Source: DASQGA01 sp035535315
GTDB taxonomy: Bacteria; Actinomycetota; Thermoleophilia; Gaiellales; Gaiellaceae
Length of the DNA stretch: 12,028 nucleotides
Assembly (NCBI GenBank): GCA_035535315.1
Contig: DATLQD010000040.1
Location: 1-12,028, forward strand
Direction: 5' to 3'
This document shows, in pieces, positions 1-7,625 of the stretch (position 1 is the first letter of the stretch; every line of letters begins with the position of its first letter). The translations under genes were made by a program, and so were the position numbers. The notes beneath the pieces were generated by a model. The model was not told the DNA's origin. It saw nothing but the letters and a program-made list of their open reading frames with translations, and did not search any database.

Positions 1-813
1 GAGCCCGATCAGGAGGATGATCGCCGACACGGTGTCCGCCATCGGCAGCACCTTGCTGATCACCGCGACGAGGCCAAGCGTGGCGAGCACCGATGTGAGC
101 CCCAAGAGGAGCGGGATGCCCGCCGCTACGAGGGCGCCGAAGGCGACCAGGAGAATGATCAGCGTCAGCGGGATCGAGAACAGACCAGCGCGCTTCAGGT
201 CGTCCTTGAACGACGCCTGAAGGGCCTTGTTCGTGCTTTCGCCGAAGGAGCCGACGTAGAGCTCGGGGTTCGCCTTCTGCACGTCGGCGACACGAGCGAC
301 GATGGGGTCGATCTTGTCCGCGGCGTCCTCGGAGGGACCGCGGATCTCCATCCGCACGAGCGCCGAATGCTTATCGGCCGAGATGAAGCCGCTGTTTCCG
401 GGTTCGTACGGCGACTTGACCTTTGCCACGGCGTCGACCTTCGAGACGCCAGCGATCACGGCCTGCACGGCCGCCTTGAAGGCGGGGTCGCTCGTCGTCA
501 GCGAGCCGCTCTGGATCAGGACCTCTTCCCCGGCAGGCTGCTTGAAGTCCTCGTACAGAATCGTGTCCGCCCGCCCCGATTCGCCCGGCCCGGACGTCTC
601 GAAGACGATCATCTTCATCGGAGAGGTCATGTTGATCGCAAATAGAACGACGGCGAACGCGAGCCAGCCGAAGATCGCCTTCTTCCGGTGCTGCGCGCTC
701 CAGCGCGCCATCCGCGCAGCGAGATTCCTCTGGCCCCTAGGCTGCCCCGGATCGACCGGAGACGGAGGGGTCGTCTGCTGGTCCGGCTCGTTCTGGATGA
801 CGCGCGTTTTCAT
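1..813 (-). CDS. MMPL/RND-family transporter, N-terminal part (cut by left edge)
   Basis: This is the first 271 residues of an MMPL-type inner-membrane exporter; the reading frame is open to the left edge, so the rest of a protein usually about 700 residues or more is outside the window. The layout is typical of the family. A Pro/Gln-rich cytoplasmic N-terminus ends in RWSAQHRKKAIFGW, followed by TM1 (about 46-62), a periplasmic domain (about 63-205), TM2 (about 210-229), TM3 (about 231-254), and the start of TM4 at about 259 (ADTVSAIILLIGL). The ATG at 811-813 is chosen because AGGAG lies five bases upstream. Family members export lipids, peptides or drugs using the proton gradient; the substrate here cannot be read. 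It follows the kinase and regulator genes on the same strand after a 127-base gap, so it may be their target. Confidence 0.88.
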   Translation of the reverse strand, partial: MKTRVIQNEPDQQTTPPSPVDPGQPRGQRNLAARMARWSAQHRKKAIFGWLAFAVVLFAINMTSPMKMIVFETSGPGESGRADTILYEDFKQPAGEEVLIQSGSLTTSDPAFKAAVQAVIAGVSKVDAVAKVKSPYEPGNSGFISADKHSALVRMEIRGPSEDAADKIDPIVARVADVQKANPELYVGSFGESTNKALQASFKDDLKRAGLFSIPLTLIILLVAFGALVAAGIPLLLGLTSVLATLGLVAVISKVLPMADTVSAIILLIGL

Positions 814-818
814 TGCTG

Positions 819-826
819 CTCCTCTC
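819..826 (-). promoter_or_regulatory. Shine-Dalgarno of the MMPL gene
   Basis: The minus strand reads GAGAGGAG here, with AGGAG ending five bases before the ATG at 813. It supports that start codon and shows that the transporter has its own strong ribosome binding site even if it is co-transcribed with the genes upstream. Confidence 0.7.
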
Positions 827-940
827 GATCATGCGGGGACTCACCCACGGTCGCAGGCGGGAGGCGCGCGCGTAGGCCGGGAAACTTGTCAGTTCGGGGG
901 GCGGGTTTCTGGTGTCTCGCGAGCGGTCGCGCCGAGGCTC

Positions 941-1585
941 TTACGAGCGCAAATAGAGCAGCACAGCGAGTACGCGCCGCGACTCGCTTCCACCCGAGGG
1001 GAGCCCCAGCTTCCCAAAGATGCTGGAAACGTATTTCTCGACAGCGCGGAGCGTGATCACGAGCTTGTCCGCAATCCCCTGGTTCGAGCGCCCCTCCGCC
1101 ATCAATTCGAGCACCTCGCGCTCGCGCGGGGTCAGCTCGGCGAGTGGGTCATCGCTCCGGCGCCTGGAGAGGAGCGTGGAAACGACTATCGGGTCGATCG
1201 CCGAGCCACCTTCGGCGACACGCCGCACGGCTGCGATGAATTCCTTGACGTCGCCGATGCGGTCCTTCAGCAGGTACCCTGCACCCTCGGCTGACTCGGC
1301 GAGGAGCTTCATCGCCAGCCCGAGCTCGACGTACTGCGAGAGCACGAGGACGCCCACCGATGGATGGCGCGCGCGGATCTCGAGCGCCGCCCGCATGCCC
1401 TCGTCGTTGTGCGTGGGCGGCAGCCGGATGTCGACGATCGCGACGTCGGGCGAGTAGCTTCGCACCTGCAGGAGCAGGTCCTCCGCCGTCTCGCAGCTAC
1501 CCACTACCTCGACTTCGTTCTCGCCCAGCAAACGCTCGAGCCCCTCGCGAAGCAGGACGCTATCCTCCGCGATTACGGCGCGCAC
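941..1585 (-). CDS. NarL/LuxR-family two-component response regulator
   Basis: A 214-residue response regulator. The receiver domain (about 1-120) has the acidic pair E7/D8, phospho-acceptor D52 (AIVDIRLPP), S83 in the Ser/Thr switch position and conserved K107 (YLLKD). The output domain is a LuxR-type helix-turn-helix at about 151-195 (LTPREREVLELMAEGRS, then a recognition helix ending AVEKYVSSIF). The frame extends 15 codons further upstream to an ATG at 1630, but the GTG at 1585 is preferred: GGAGA lies just upstream, and VRAVIAED is where receiver domains normally begin. From this start the gene overlaps the end of the kinase gene by 13 bases, so translation is probably coupled. It is expected to receive phosphate from that kinase and act on promoters, perhaps including the one for the MMPL exporter. 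Confidence 0.93.
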   Translation of the reverse strand: MRAVIAEDSVLLREGLERLLGENEVEVVGSCETAEDLLLQVRSYSPDVAIVDIRLPPTHNDEGMRAALEIRARHPSVGVLVLSQYVELGLAMKLLAESAEGAGYLLKDRIGDVKEFIAAVRRVAEGGSAIDPIVVSTLLSRRRSDDPLAELTPREREVLELMAEGRSNQGIADKLVITLRAVEKYVSSIFGKLGLPSGGSESRRVLAVLLYLRS

Positions 1586-3381
1586 GGGATCTCCGCTCGC
1601 AGACGCGTGCCGCCGCCGCGCGGGCTCCACACCCGCAGCCGACCCTCGAGCGCCTCGACGCGGTCGGCGAGACCGCGCAGGCCCGAGCCGCGCTCGGTGT
1701 CGGCCCCGCCGATTCCGTCATCCACGACTTCGACGATGATCTGGCCAGTCTCACGAGCGACGTCGATGGTGGCCGAGGTCGCGCGGGCGTGCTTGCCGAT
1801 GTTGGCAAGGCCTTCCGACACGAGGTAGAAGGCAGCCACCTCGAGACGCTCGGGAAGCCGGTCCTCGACCTCCACACTGAGCCGCACCGGCACGGGCGCC
1901 CGGGCGGCGAGCTGCTCGAGTGCGATCTCCAGCCCATGCCCGCTGACGACAGCCGGATGGATCCCGTGCGCAACATCCCGCAGCTCCTCGAGTGACGTCG
2001 CGATCTCGCGTCTCGCCTGATCGAGGCGCGTCCGCGCGTCCGGATCGGCTTGCAGCCGCTCCTCGAGGAGGGTCAGCTCGAGCGAGAGGGCGATGAGCCG
2101 CTGCTGCGCGCCGTCGTGCAGGTTTCGTTCGAGCCGCTTGCGCTCCTCCTGGCCGGCGTCGACGATCCGCGCCCGCGAGCCGCTGAGCTCTTCAAGGCGC
2201 GCCTTGAGCTCGGCGTGCAATCGGCCGTTCTCGAGTGCGATTCCGGCGGCTGCGGTAACTGCATCGAGCAGTTCGGGTTCATCGTGCAGCGCGGGGTCGT
2301 GTAGCAGTGCCGCCACCCGCATCCCATTTCGGTCGATCAGCGTGACTCCGTGGCCGAGGCCGTGCTCGGGCAACTCCACTGCCCGGCCGTCGAGGTCGGC
2401 GTATGTCCCGAACTCGGGGAGCCAGTAGACGAGGGTGAGCGATGGATCGCGAAGCGCTCGAGCGAGGGCGTCCTTCAGATCGGCCGGCGCGGGATCCGTT
2501 CGCAACTCCACGAAGAGATCACCCACCGCAGATCGAGCGAGACGGGCTCGCAAGAGCCCGATCAAGAAGAGAAGCGGAGCGACCCCGATCAGTCCGAAGG
2601 CCACCCACCGGAACTGCTCTGACGCCGGTCCGTGAAAGGTCATCACGAGGATGCCGAGCGAAACCGTGACGAGGGCGAGCACGAAGGTACTGACGAGCAG
2701 CTGGGGTGATCGGCGCAGCGGACGTTCGGCGAATCGCATCCGGGCGACGAGCACGCCGAAGCCGGTTAGGGCGAGCGCAGCAATCGCGACCCTCTGAGCG
2801 CCCAGCACCACGTCGGCGGCACCCGGCTGGCTGACGACCGTGATGAGGCTGTCACCCTCGGAACCACCGAGTATCAGTCCGAGGAGGGAAAAACCCAGCA
2901 CGGCCGAGTACGCGGCTGCGACGAGAGCGCGCTCGAACCGTCGCTCGAGCCGGCCACTCGGGTAGGCGAGGAAGACATGTAAGAAAAGCACCACAGGCAG
3001 CAGGCGGAGGGCGACCCCGATCGTGTGCGGGACGTCGGCGTCCACCACGCGCAGCCTCGACACGAACGGAGCGAACCCCGCGACCACCATCAGCGGGCCG
3101 AAGCGGCTGTCGGGCCGGCGCCACCAGGCGACCAGTCCGCACAGGACGTAAGAAAGCGTGATCCACCCCACCAGCCCGGCGTGCAGGTGGGGCGCGTGCT
3201 CGTCGTCCCCTGCCAAGGTGAGCGCGTAGGAGCCGGCAGCGGCCGCGCCGCCGACTAGCGCGATAGTCCATAGCACGGAAGGCCTCGGCGGGCGGGTGAC
3301 ATCGACATCCGCACCCTCCGCGAGCGCCGAAGCGGCCATCGGTCTCGCTCCCTTCTGACCCGCGGTTGCCACCATAGACAT
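1573..3381 (-). CDS. Membrane sensor histidine kinase (HisKA_3 type)
   Basis: A 602-residue sensor kinase. About eight transmembrane segments fill residues 36-280, with an AYPSGRLERR loop after TM4 that is common in actinobacterial kinases of this style. A GAF-like region with no assigned ligand follows (about 285-395), then a short linker helix. The HisKA_3 dimerisation domain holds the phospho-acceptor H422 (ERNLHDGAQQRL). The HATPase_c domain has an N box (EGLANIGKHARA, N527), a G1 box DDGIGG (554-559) and a G2 box GSGLRGLADRV (565-575). GAGAGG-like SD sequence (GAGAGG) lies eight bases before the ATG at 3381. The ATG at 3339 also has a good SD (AGGGAG) and is a credible shorter start. The sensed signal is unknown; the many membrane segments suggest a membrane or hydrophobic cue. 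Its partner is the overlapping response regulator. Confidence 0.94.
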   Translation of the reverse strand: MSMVATAGQKGARPMAASALAEGADVDVTRPPRPSVLWTIALVGGAAAAGSYALTLAGDDEHAPHLHAGLVGWITLSYVLCGLVAWWRRPDSRFGPLMVVAGFAPFVSRLRVVDADVPHTIGVALRLLPVVLFLHVFLAYPSGRLERRFERALVAAAYSAVLGFSLLGLILGGSEGDSLITVVSQPGAADVVLGAQRVAIAALALTGFGVLVARMRFAERPLRRSPQLLVSTFVLALVTVSLGILVMTFHGPASEQFRWVAFGLIGVAPLLFLIGLLRARLARSAVGDLFVELRTDPAPADLKDALARALRDPSLTLVYWLPEFGTYADLDGRAVELPEHGLGHGVTLIDRNGMRVAALLHDPALHDEPELLDAVTAAAGIALENGRLHAELKARLEELSGSRARIVDAGQEERKRLERNLHDGAQQRLIALSLELTLLEERLQADPDARTRLDQARREIATSLEELRDVAHGIHPAVVSGHGLEIALEQLAARAPVPVRLSVEVEDRLPERLEVAAFYLVSEGLANIGKHARATSATIDVARETGQIIVEVVDDGIGGADTERGSGLRGLADRVEALEGRLRVWSPRGGGTRLRAEIPCAP

Positions 3382-3490
3382 GGACGGAACCTCTCAGGCG
3401 CGACCGCTTATGCGAGTCGCGCAAACGGGCGCGGATGAGAGGAGGCGTCTGCGAACGAGGATACTCCCCCAGAGCTTGCCCGCACCTTTC

Positions 3491-3632
3491 TAAGTTGCCT
3501 GTTGAGGCGTGCCAGCCGACTTTGAAAGGGGTCGTTTGCTGCCCGGACCACGCAAAGCGCGCCTACGTCGCGACGGTTAACACGAGCTTTCCGCGCACGT
3601 GGCCGGTTTCACTGAGCTCGTGCGCGCGCTTC
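3491..3632. repeat. Direct repeat, copy A (left of the peroxiredoxin/ABC module)
   Basis: Starts TAAGTTGCCTGTTGAGG and matches 9390-9518 in the same orientation. The block 3528-3632 aligns without gaps to 9414-9518 with three mismatches in 105 bases (3547, 3580, 3620). The outer part needs two gaps, because this copy has about 13 extra bases, including CCGACTTTGAAA. Similarity stops abruptly on both sides. The repeat covers the last codons of the oxidoreductase gene plus about 70 bases downstream of its stop. Confidence 0.93.
3563..3631 (-). pseudogene. 3' remnant of a quinone oxidoreductase gene (last 22 codons)
   Basis: Read on the minus strand, this piece encodes the same 22 C-terminal residues and stop codon as the intact oxidoreductase (its residues 280-301, beginning KRAHELSETG and ending KLVLTVAT). 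Nothing resembling the rest of that enzyme lies upstream (3632 onward), so this is a broken end with no start codon. Both base differences from the intact gene within these codons are silent (TTA/CTA for Leu, CAC/CAT for His). That hints that the copy came from a functional relative instead of decaying in place, although two sites are weak evidence. Confidence 0.88.
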
Positions 3633-3826
3633 TGCGTCGCTCCTCGCGGCCGCCGATGCGATGCGGTTGGGCGACCTCGATTACAGCGCACTCCTTAGAC
3701 ACAGCATCGACCGACACTCGTCCTAGCGCCGGGGCGTTCACACGAGTCGTTCACTATCGGCTCGTGGCCTGCGCGCCACCGATGCCGAAAATGTGTCGTG
3801 AGGAGTCCGCCGGCTACCTTCTACGT

Positions 3827-4396
3827 ATGCACGATCCCTACCAACTTCCGCCTGATCTGCCGGTGCCCCTCGATGACGGCGCGGCCGATCACCTTCTCGG
3901 CCTTGGTTTGCCATCGATCCAATTCGATGCGACGACCGGTAACCGCCTCGACCTGCGCGACGCGGGTGCCGAGACACTCGTCCTCTACATCTACCCACGC
4001 ACCGGCAAACCCGGCGTCGAGTTGCCCGCCGGGTGGGACGGCATTCCTGGTGCGCGCGGCTGTACGCCGCAGTCCTGTGGCTTTCGCGACCTCCACCGAG
4101 AGTTGACGAACGCCGGTGGTCGTGTCGCCGGCCTGTCGGCACAGACGTCCGATTACCAGCGCGAAGCAGCAACTCGGTTGCTCCTGCCCTTCCCGCTTCT
4201 CGCTGATCCCTCCCTCGAGTTGGCAGCAGCCCTTGGGCTGCCGACCTTCGAGATTGGGGATACGACTCTCTACAAGCGTCTGACGTTAATTGCTCGCCAA
4301 GGGGAGATCGTCAAGGTCTTCTACCCCGTCTTCCCTCCGGATGAGAATGCTGGGAAAGTGCTCGGCTGGCTCGAGACCCACCCTTCGGAGACTTGA
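3827..4396 (+). CDS. PrxQ/BCP-like peroxiredoxin
   Basis: A 189-residue thiol peroxidase of the thioredoxin fold, expected to reduce hydrogen peroxide and organic hydroperoxides in the cytoplasm. The signature GARGCTPQSCGFRD places the peroxidatic Cys at 79 and the resolving Cys at 84, the close spacing of the BCP/PrxQ class. Other family marks are LVLYIYPRTGKPG (51-63), AGLSAQTSDYQ (101-111), PFPLLADP (121-128), and KRLTLIARQGEIVKVFYPVFPPD (150-172). No signal peptide is present. The ATG at 3827 fits the usual N-terminus but has no clear Shine-Dalgarno close by (GAGGAG is 22 bases away). An in-frame ATG at 3791 is the alternative; a leaderless transcript is possible. The gene is the first of three plus-strand genes between the direct repeats, but the 127-base gap leaves its co-transcription with the ABC genes open. 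Confidence 0.92.
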   Translation: MHDPYQLPPDLPVPLDDGAADHLLGLGLPSIQFDATTGNRLDLRDAGAETLVLYIYPRTGKPGVELPAGWDGIPGARGCTPQSCGFRDLHRELTNAGGRVAGLSAQTSDYQREAATRLLLPFPLLADPSLELAAALGLPTFEIGDTTLYKRLTLIARQGEIVKVFYPVFPPDENAGKVLGWLETHPSET

Positions 4397-4523
4397 CGGT
4401 CAGGGTCGGCGCGCTTGCCCAGGCGATTGATCTCCCCCGGAAGCTCGTAGAGCGACCTCGAACAGCGTGGCCACGCAGGCTGGCCGCATCCGCGACCGAA
4501 GGAGATACTTAGACGGGACTCGG
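4397..4523. other. Gap before the ABC permease, possible promoter
   Basis: A 127-base interval. GGAG at 4501-4504 is too far from the ATG at 4524 to be its ribosome site; the nearer GGGA (4515-4518) is weak. An in-frame GTG at 4467 would extend the permease by 19 residues into this gap but has no ribosome site. No hairpin terminator for the peroxiredoxin gene is visible. Confidence 0.35.
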
Positions 4524-7500
4524 ATGACGCTCTCGGCTCTGGTGGCTCCCGCGGCATTCGCCTTTCGGCGTATGCGAGCAAGACCGCTCGCTGTTGCGAT
4601 GGTCGCTATCGCTTTTGCGGGGGCGGGAGCGCTCATTGGTTGGAGCAGCCTGGCCGCGGCGCTCGCTCAAGAAGAGAACGTCCGTCTGCGACTCGCTGAG
4701 CTACCTCCCGACGAGCGCGCGATCCAGGTTGCTTACGGGCTCGTTCCGTTTGAGTCCCGCACAACCTCGGCGGCACGGAAGGAAACGGCAGTGTCGGTCC
4801 TCGTCAGCAACTTCGGCGACGTCACGGAGCCCCGGCACCGGGTTCAGATCTGGAGCCCCATCGAGGAAGGCGTTCGCCTCGTCGTCGCCGAGAGCCTCGC
4901 AGACGATGTCGCGGTCTCGAGTGGTCGGCTCCCGGCCGGGTGCGAACAGCACATCTGCGAGGTGCTAGCGCTCGGCGGAGACTTCCAGCCGGGGGATCGC
5001 CTGCCTCTGGGAGACAGGACGACTGTTCTCGTCGTCGGGAGCGGCTCGTTACGCCCCGAGGTGCTTCCGTCCGGGGCGACTGCCCTGGCCGGCATCCCGG
5101 ACCCAGGCGAGCGGGGCCTCCTCGTGCCCTCCATCGAGAGCCCACTCGCGCCACTCATACGCGCCAGCCAGTCCACGGTCGTCGCCACCGCGCCGCTCGA
5201 CCCGGGCTCGATACACGGTGCAGAGCTTCGCCCCCTTACAGGACGGCTGCGGCGCGCGATCGTGCGTATCGAGCGGGGGGAGGCCCTGGTCGCTGCCGGC
5301 GCGCCACTCGAGCTCCTCGACGAACTCGCCGACCGAGGCGAGGTTGCCCGAGCGAGACTCTTACTCGTCTCGGGTCAGGGAGCAGCACTCATCATCGCTT
5401 TCGCCGCCTTCGCGGCGAGCGCGCGCCGAGCCGAGACTCGCCTTCTCGACGATCAGCTGACGACGTTGGGAGCCTCTCGTACCCAGGTTCTCGTTTCCCG
5501 GCTCGTCGAGGCACTCGTCCCGAGCCTCGCGGGCGCTTTCCTCGCTCTCGGCAGCCTACGTATCACCGCCGAGCTACTTGCTGAGGGGAGGGGTTCGCCG
5601 TCCGCCTTCGTCGCAGCGGCGCTTCCTCTCGAGACCATGGCCACGATCGCTGCCGTCGCTGCGCTCGGCGCCCTCCTCCTTATCGCTGCGCTCTCGCCGC
5701 GCCGCCGGACTCGTTTCGGCGTCGGTGCGCTCGAGGTCGCGGCGCTGGCTGCCATCGTCGTCGTGGTCTGGCAAGCGGCGACGACCGAAGCGCTCGACCC
5801 GGCGCACATCGCCGAAGGCCACGGCGTGGCCCCGGTGCTCCTTCTCCTGCCGGCCCTGGCCTTCTTCGCCACCGGCGTTCTCCTCCTTCGCGTCCTGCCT
5901 GCGATGCTTCGACTTGCCGAGCGCCTCGCAAGAACGGCGCCGCTCAGCGTTCGCCTGGCGTTCTTGACGGCTGCACGAACGCCCACGCAGGCGGCGGCGA
6001 CCACGACGTTCTTGGCGGTCGCCCTCGGCGCCGCCCTCTTCTGTGTCAACTACGAGGCGACGCTCGAACGTCAGGCCCGAGACGAGGCGCGCTTTACGGC
6101 CGGGGCCCGCTGGCGGGTCGTCGAGCGCAGCGCCGAGGAGGGCGCTAGTTCCCCCGACGTCACGCCCCTCACCCGCTTCGCCCGGGCCACGGCTGAGCGC
6201 CCGACCCCAGTTTTTCGGCTCGACGGAAACCTGCGGGAAAGACTCGCGTCCGGAACGCCGCTCGCGGTTGAAATCCTCGGCCTGCCAAGCGCCCGCATAC
6301 AGTCCCTGCTCGGCTGGCGGAAGAGCTTCTCGAGTCTCTCGCGCGCCAAGATCGCCAAAAAGATCCGCCCCCAACCCGTTCGGCTGAGGGGCACGAAGGT
6401 CGCCGCTGACGCACGTGCGCTACGCGTCTGGGCACGCGCGCAAAAGGGGCGGCCGCCCCGGTTGGCGGTTCTCCACTTCCTCTTCCCAGAGGAGCAGCGG
6501 TTCGCCGCGCTTCGACTCGGCGTGATCAGGCCCGGATGGAGGCGGGTGCGCGTCGCGGTCCCGCCGCGCCTTCGAGGCGCCGAGCTCGTCGGGCTCGAAT
6601 TCATTCCGACGTTCCTTCCGCCCAACGCCGTTGATCCAGGCGGTTTCGTCGAACTCGCTCGCCTCGCGGAGCTTCGGGGGGGCAAGTGGTACCCTCTCCC
6701 GCCTCTCGACACCTGGACGGCGGGGACACCCTCTGGAGGCGTCGCCGAAGGCTCCGTGATCGCGGCTCCGTTTCCCAAGGATGCCCCCGCCGATGCCGGC
6801 ATCCACGTCGAACTCACAAGCACTGTTCTCCCGCTCATCCGCCCGCCTATTCCGCTGCCAGAAGCGCTGCCCGCATTGGCGAGCGGATCGGTGGCTGCCT
6901 ACGGAGTCGACCGAACAGTCACCGTCGACGTCTTGGGCCGGCAACTGCCCCTTCGCATCGTCAGCGGCGCGCAACTCTTCCCCACCGTCATCGAACGGCC
7001 GACCGCCTTTGTGGTCCTCGACTACGACACGCTCTTTGCCGCCCTTAACATCGACCGACCCGGGTCCTCGGTGCCAACCGAAGCTTGGTTCTTCGAACCT
7101 CCGCCGGCGGGCTTCGCGAATCGGCTCGAGGAATCCCCCTTTCGTCTCGCAGCGACGGTCGGAGTCGAGCCGCTCACGGACCGCCTCCTGAACGATCCGC
7201 TCGCTGCGGGCACGCGGGACGTCTTTAGTCTCGTCGCCATTGCGGCGGCAGCCCTGGCGCTGATCGGGCTCATTCTTGCCACTCGCTCGGCACTGGGCTC
7301 GGAGCGGCTGCTTCTCGCCGAGTACGAAGCAATGGGAGTCCCACCCTCGACTCTTGTCCGCAGCATGCAGGTGCGTCTTCTTATCCTCTCGGCACTGGGA
7401 GCCATTGCGGGCGTCCTCGGCGCCCTCCTCGCGGTGCGCCTGGTCGGCGCGTTCGTTGCGGTGACGGGAAGCTCCACCCGCCCGCTGCCTCCGATCGAAC

Positions 7501-7625
7501 CCGTTGTTGCCTGGGGCGCAATTGCAAGTGTTCTCGCCGCCATCGCCGTCGCCGGGCTCGCCACGTCGGCGCTCCTCGCAGGGCGAACGCTACGCGAGAG
7601 CACCGCACGGAGGTTGCGGGCCTGA
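4524..7625 (+). CDS. FtsX/MacB-type ABC transporter permease, 10 TM segments, two large outer domains
   Basis: A 1033-residue membrane subunit of a type VII (mechanotransmission) ABC transporter. Predicted order: TM1 (about 23-47), outer domain 1 (about 48-277), TM2-TM4 (278-299, 326-345, 366-391), two linker segments TM5-TM6 (402-418, 434-458), TM7 (493-509), outer domain 2 (about 510-898), and TM8-TM10 (899-921, 951-981, 995-1019). This is two MacB-like 4-TM halves joined by two extra segments. Outer domain 1 has a Cys pair (C140, C145 in CEQHIC), possibly a disulfide. After TM2 and TM8 come cytoplasmic stretches RLLDDQLTTLGASRTQV and RLLLAEYEAMGVPPSTLV, the usual FtsX coupling region that touches the ATPase. 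The stop overlaps the ATPase start (TGATG). The substrate is unknown; relatives move lipoproteins, peptides or lipids, or transmit force. The start at 4524 was chosen by the N-terminal TM position. Confidence 0.9.
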   Translation: MTLSALVAPAAFAFRRMRARPLAVAMVAIAFAGAGALIGWSSLAAALAQEENVRLRLAELPPDERAIQVAYGLVPFESRTTSAARKETAVSVLVSNFGDVTEPRHRVQIWSPIEEGVRLVVAESLADDVAVSSGRLPAGCEQHICEVLALGGDFQPGDRLPLGDRTTVLVVGSGSLRPEVLPSGATALAGIPDPGERGLLVPSIESPLAPLIRASQSTVVATAPLDPGSIHGAELRPLTGRLRRAIVRIERGEALVAAGAPLELLDELADRGEVARARLLLVSGQGAALIIAFAAFAASARRAETRLLDDQLTTLGASRTQVLVSRLVEALVPSLAGAFLALGSLRITAELLAEGRGSPSAFVAAALPLETMATIAAVAALGALLLIAALSPRRRTRFGVGALEVAALAAIVVVVWQAATTEALDPAHIAEGHGVAPVLLLLPALAFFATGVLLLRVLPAMLRLAERLARTAPLSVRLAFLTAARTPTQAAATTTFLAVALGAALFCVNYEATLERQARDEARFTAGARWRVVERSAEEGASSPDVTPLTRFARATAERPTPVFRLDGNLRERLASGTPLAVEILGLPSARIQSLLGWRKSFSSLSRAKIAKKIRPQPVRLRGTKVAADARALRVWARAQKGRPPRLAVLHFLFPEEQRFAALRLGVIRPGWRRVRVAVPPRLRGAELVGLEFIPTFLPPNAVDPGGFVELARLAELRGGKWYPLPPLDTWTAGTPSGGVAEGSVIAAPFPKDAPADAGIHVELTSTVLPLIRPPIPLPEALPALASGSVAAYGVDRTVTVDVLGRQLPLRIVSGAQLFPTVIERPTAFVVLDYDTLFAALNIDRPGSSVPTEAWFFEPPPAGFANRLEESPFRLAATVGVEPLTDRLLNDPLAAGTRDVFSLVAIAAAALALIGLILATRSALGSERLLLAEYEAMGVPPSTLVRSMQVRLLILSALGAIAGVLGALLAVRLVGAFVAVTGSSTRPLPPIEPVVAWGAIASVLAAIAVAGLATSALLAGRTLRESTARRLRA

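Larger units (their letters stand above)
3382..3826. other. Gene-free interval between divergent genes
   Basis: This 445-base stretch separates the kinase gene (-) from the peroxiredoxin gene (+). It must hold the promoters of both, but no convincing -35/-10 pair is visible; TATCCT on the minus strand near 3467-3472 is the only tolerable -10-like hexamer. The middle (3491-3632) is a copy of the 3' end of the oxidoreductase gene and its flank found again at 9390-9518. The remaining right part (3633-3826) resembles nothing else in the window. Confidence 0.6.

Noticed and set aside
302..1294. Plus-strand open frame of 330 codons opposite the MMPL transporter and regulator
   Set aside because: It spans two well-supported minus-strand genes and the gap between them and shows no domain.
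3741..3766. CACGAG ... CTCGTG inverted repeat (6-bp arms, 14-base spacer) upstream of the peroxiredoxin
   Set aside because: Arms are short and the spacer long; chance occurrence in 445 bases of GC-rich DNA is likely.
4393..4512. 39-codon plus-strand frame starting at a TTG that overlaps the peroxiredoxin stop
   Set aside because: Rare start codon, no ribosome site, no recognisable sequence, and such a length is expected by chance in high-GC DNA.
5574..6374. Long minus-strand open frame (266 codons) opposite the permease
   Set aside because: Its product is a low-complexity Arg/Gly/Glu-rich string with no motif, as expected from the antisense of a GC-rich gene; the plus-strand frame shows clear TM segments.
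6071..6838. Second long minus-strand open frame (255 codons) opposite the permease
   Set aside because: Ser/Arg/Pro-rich composition and no recognisable domain; it lies wholly inside the permease coding region.
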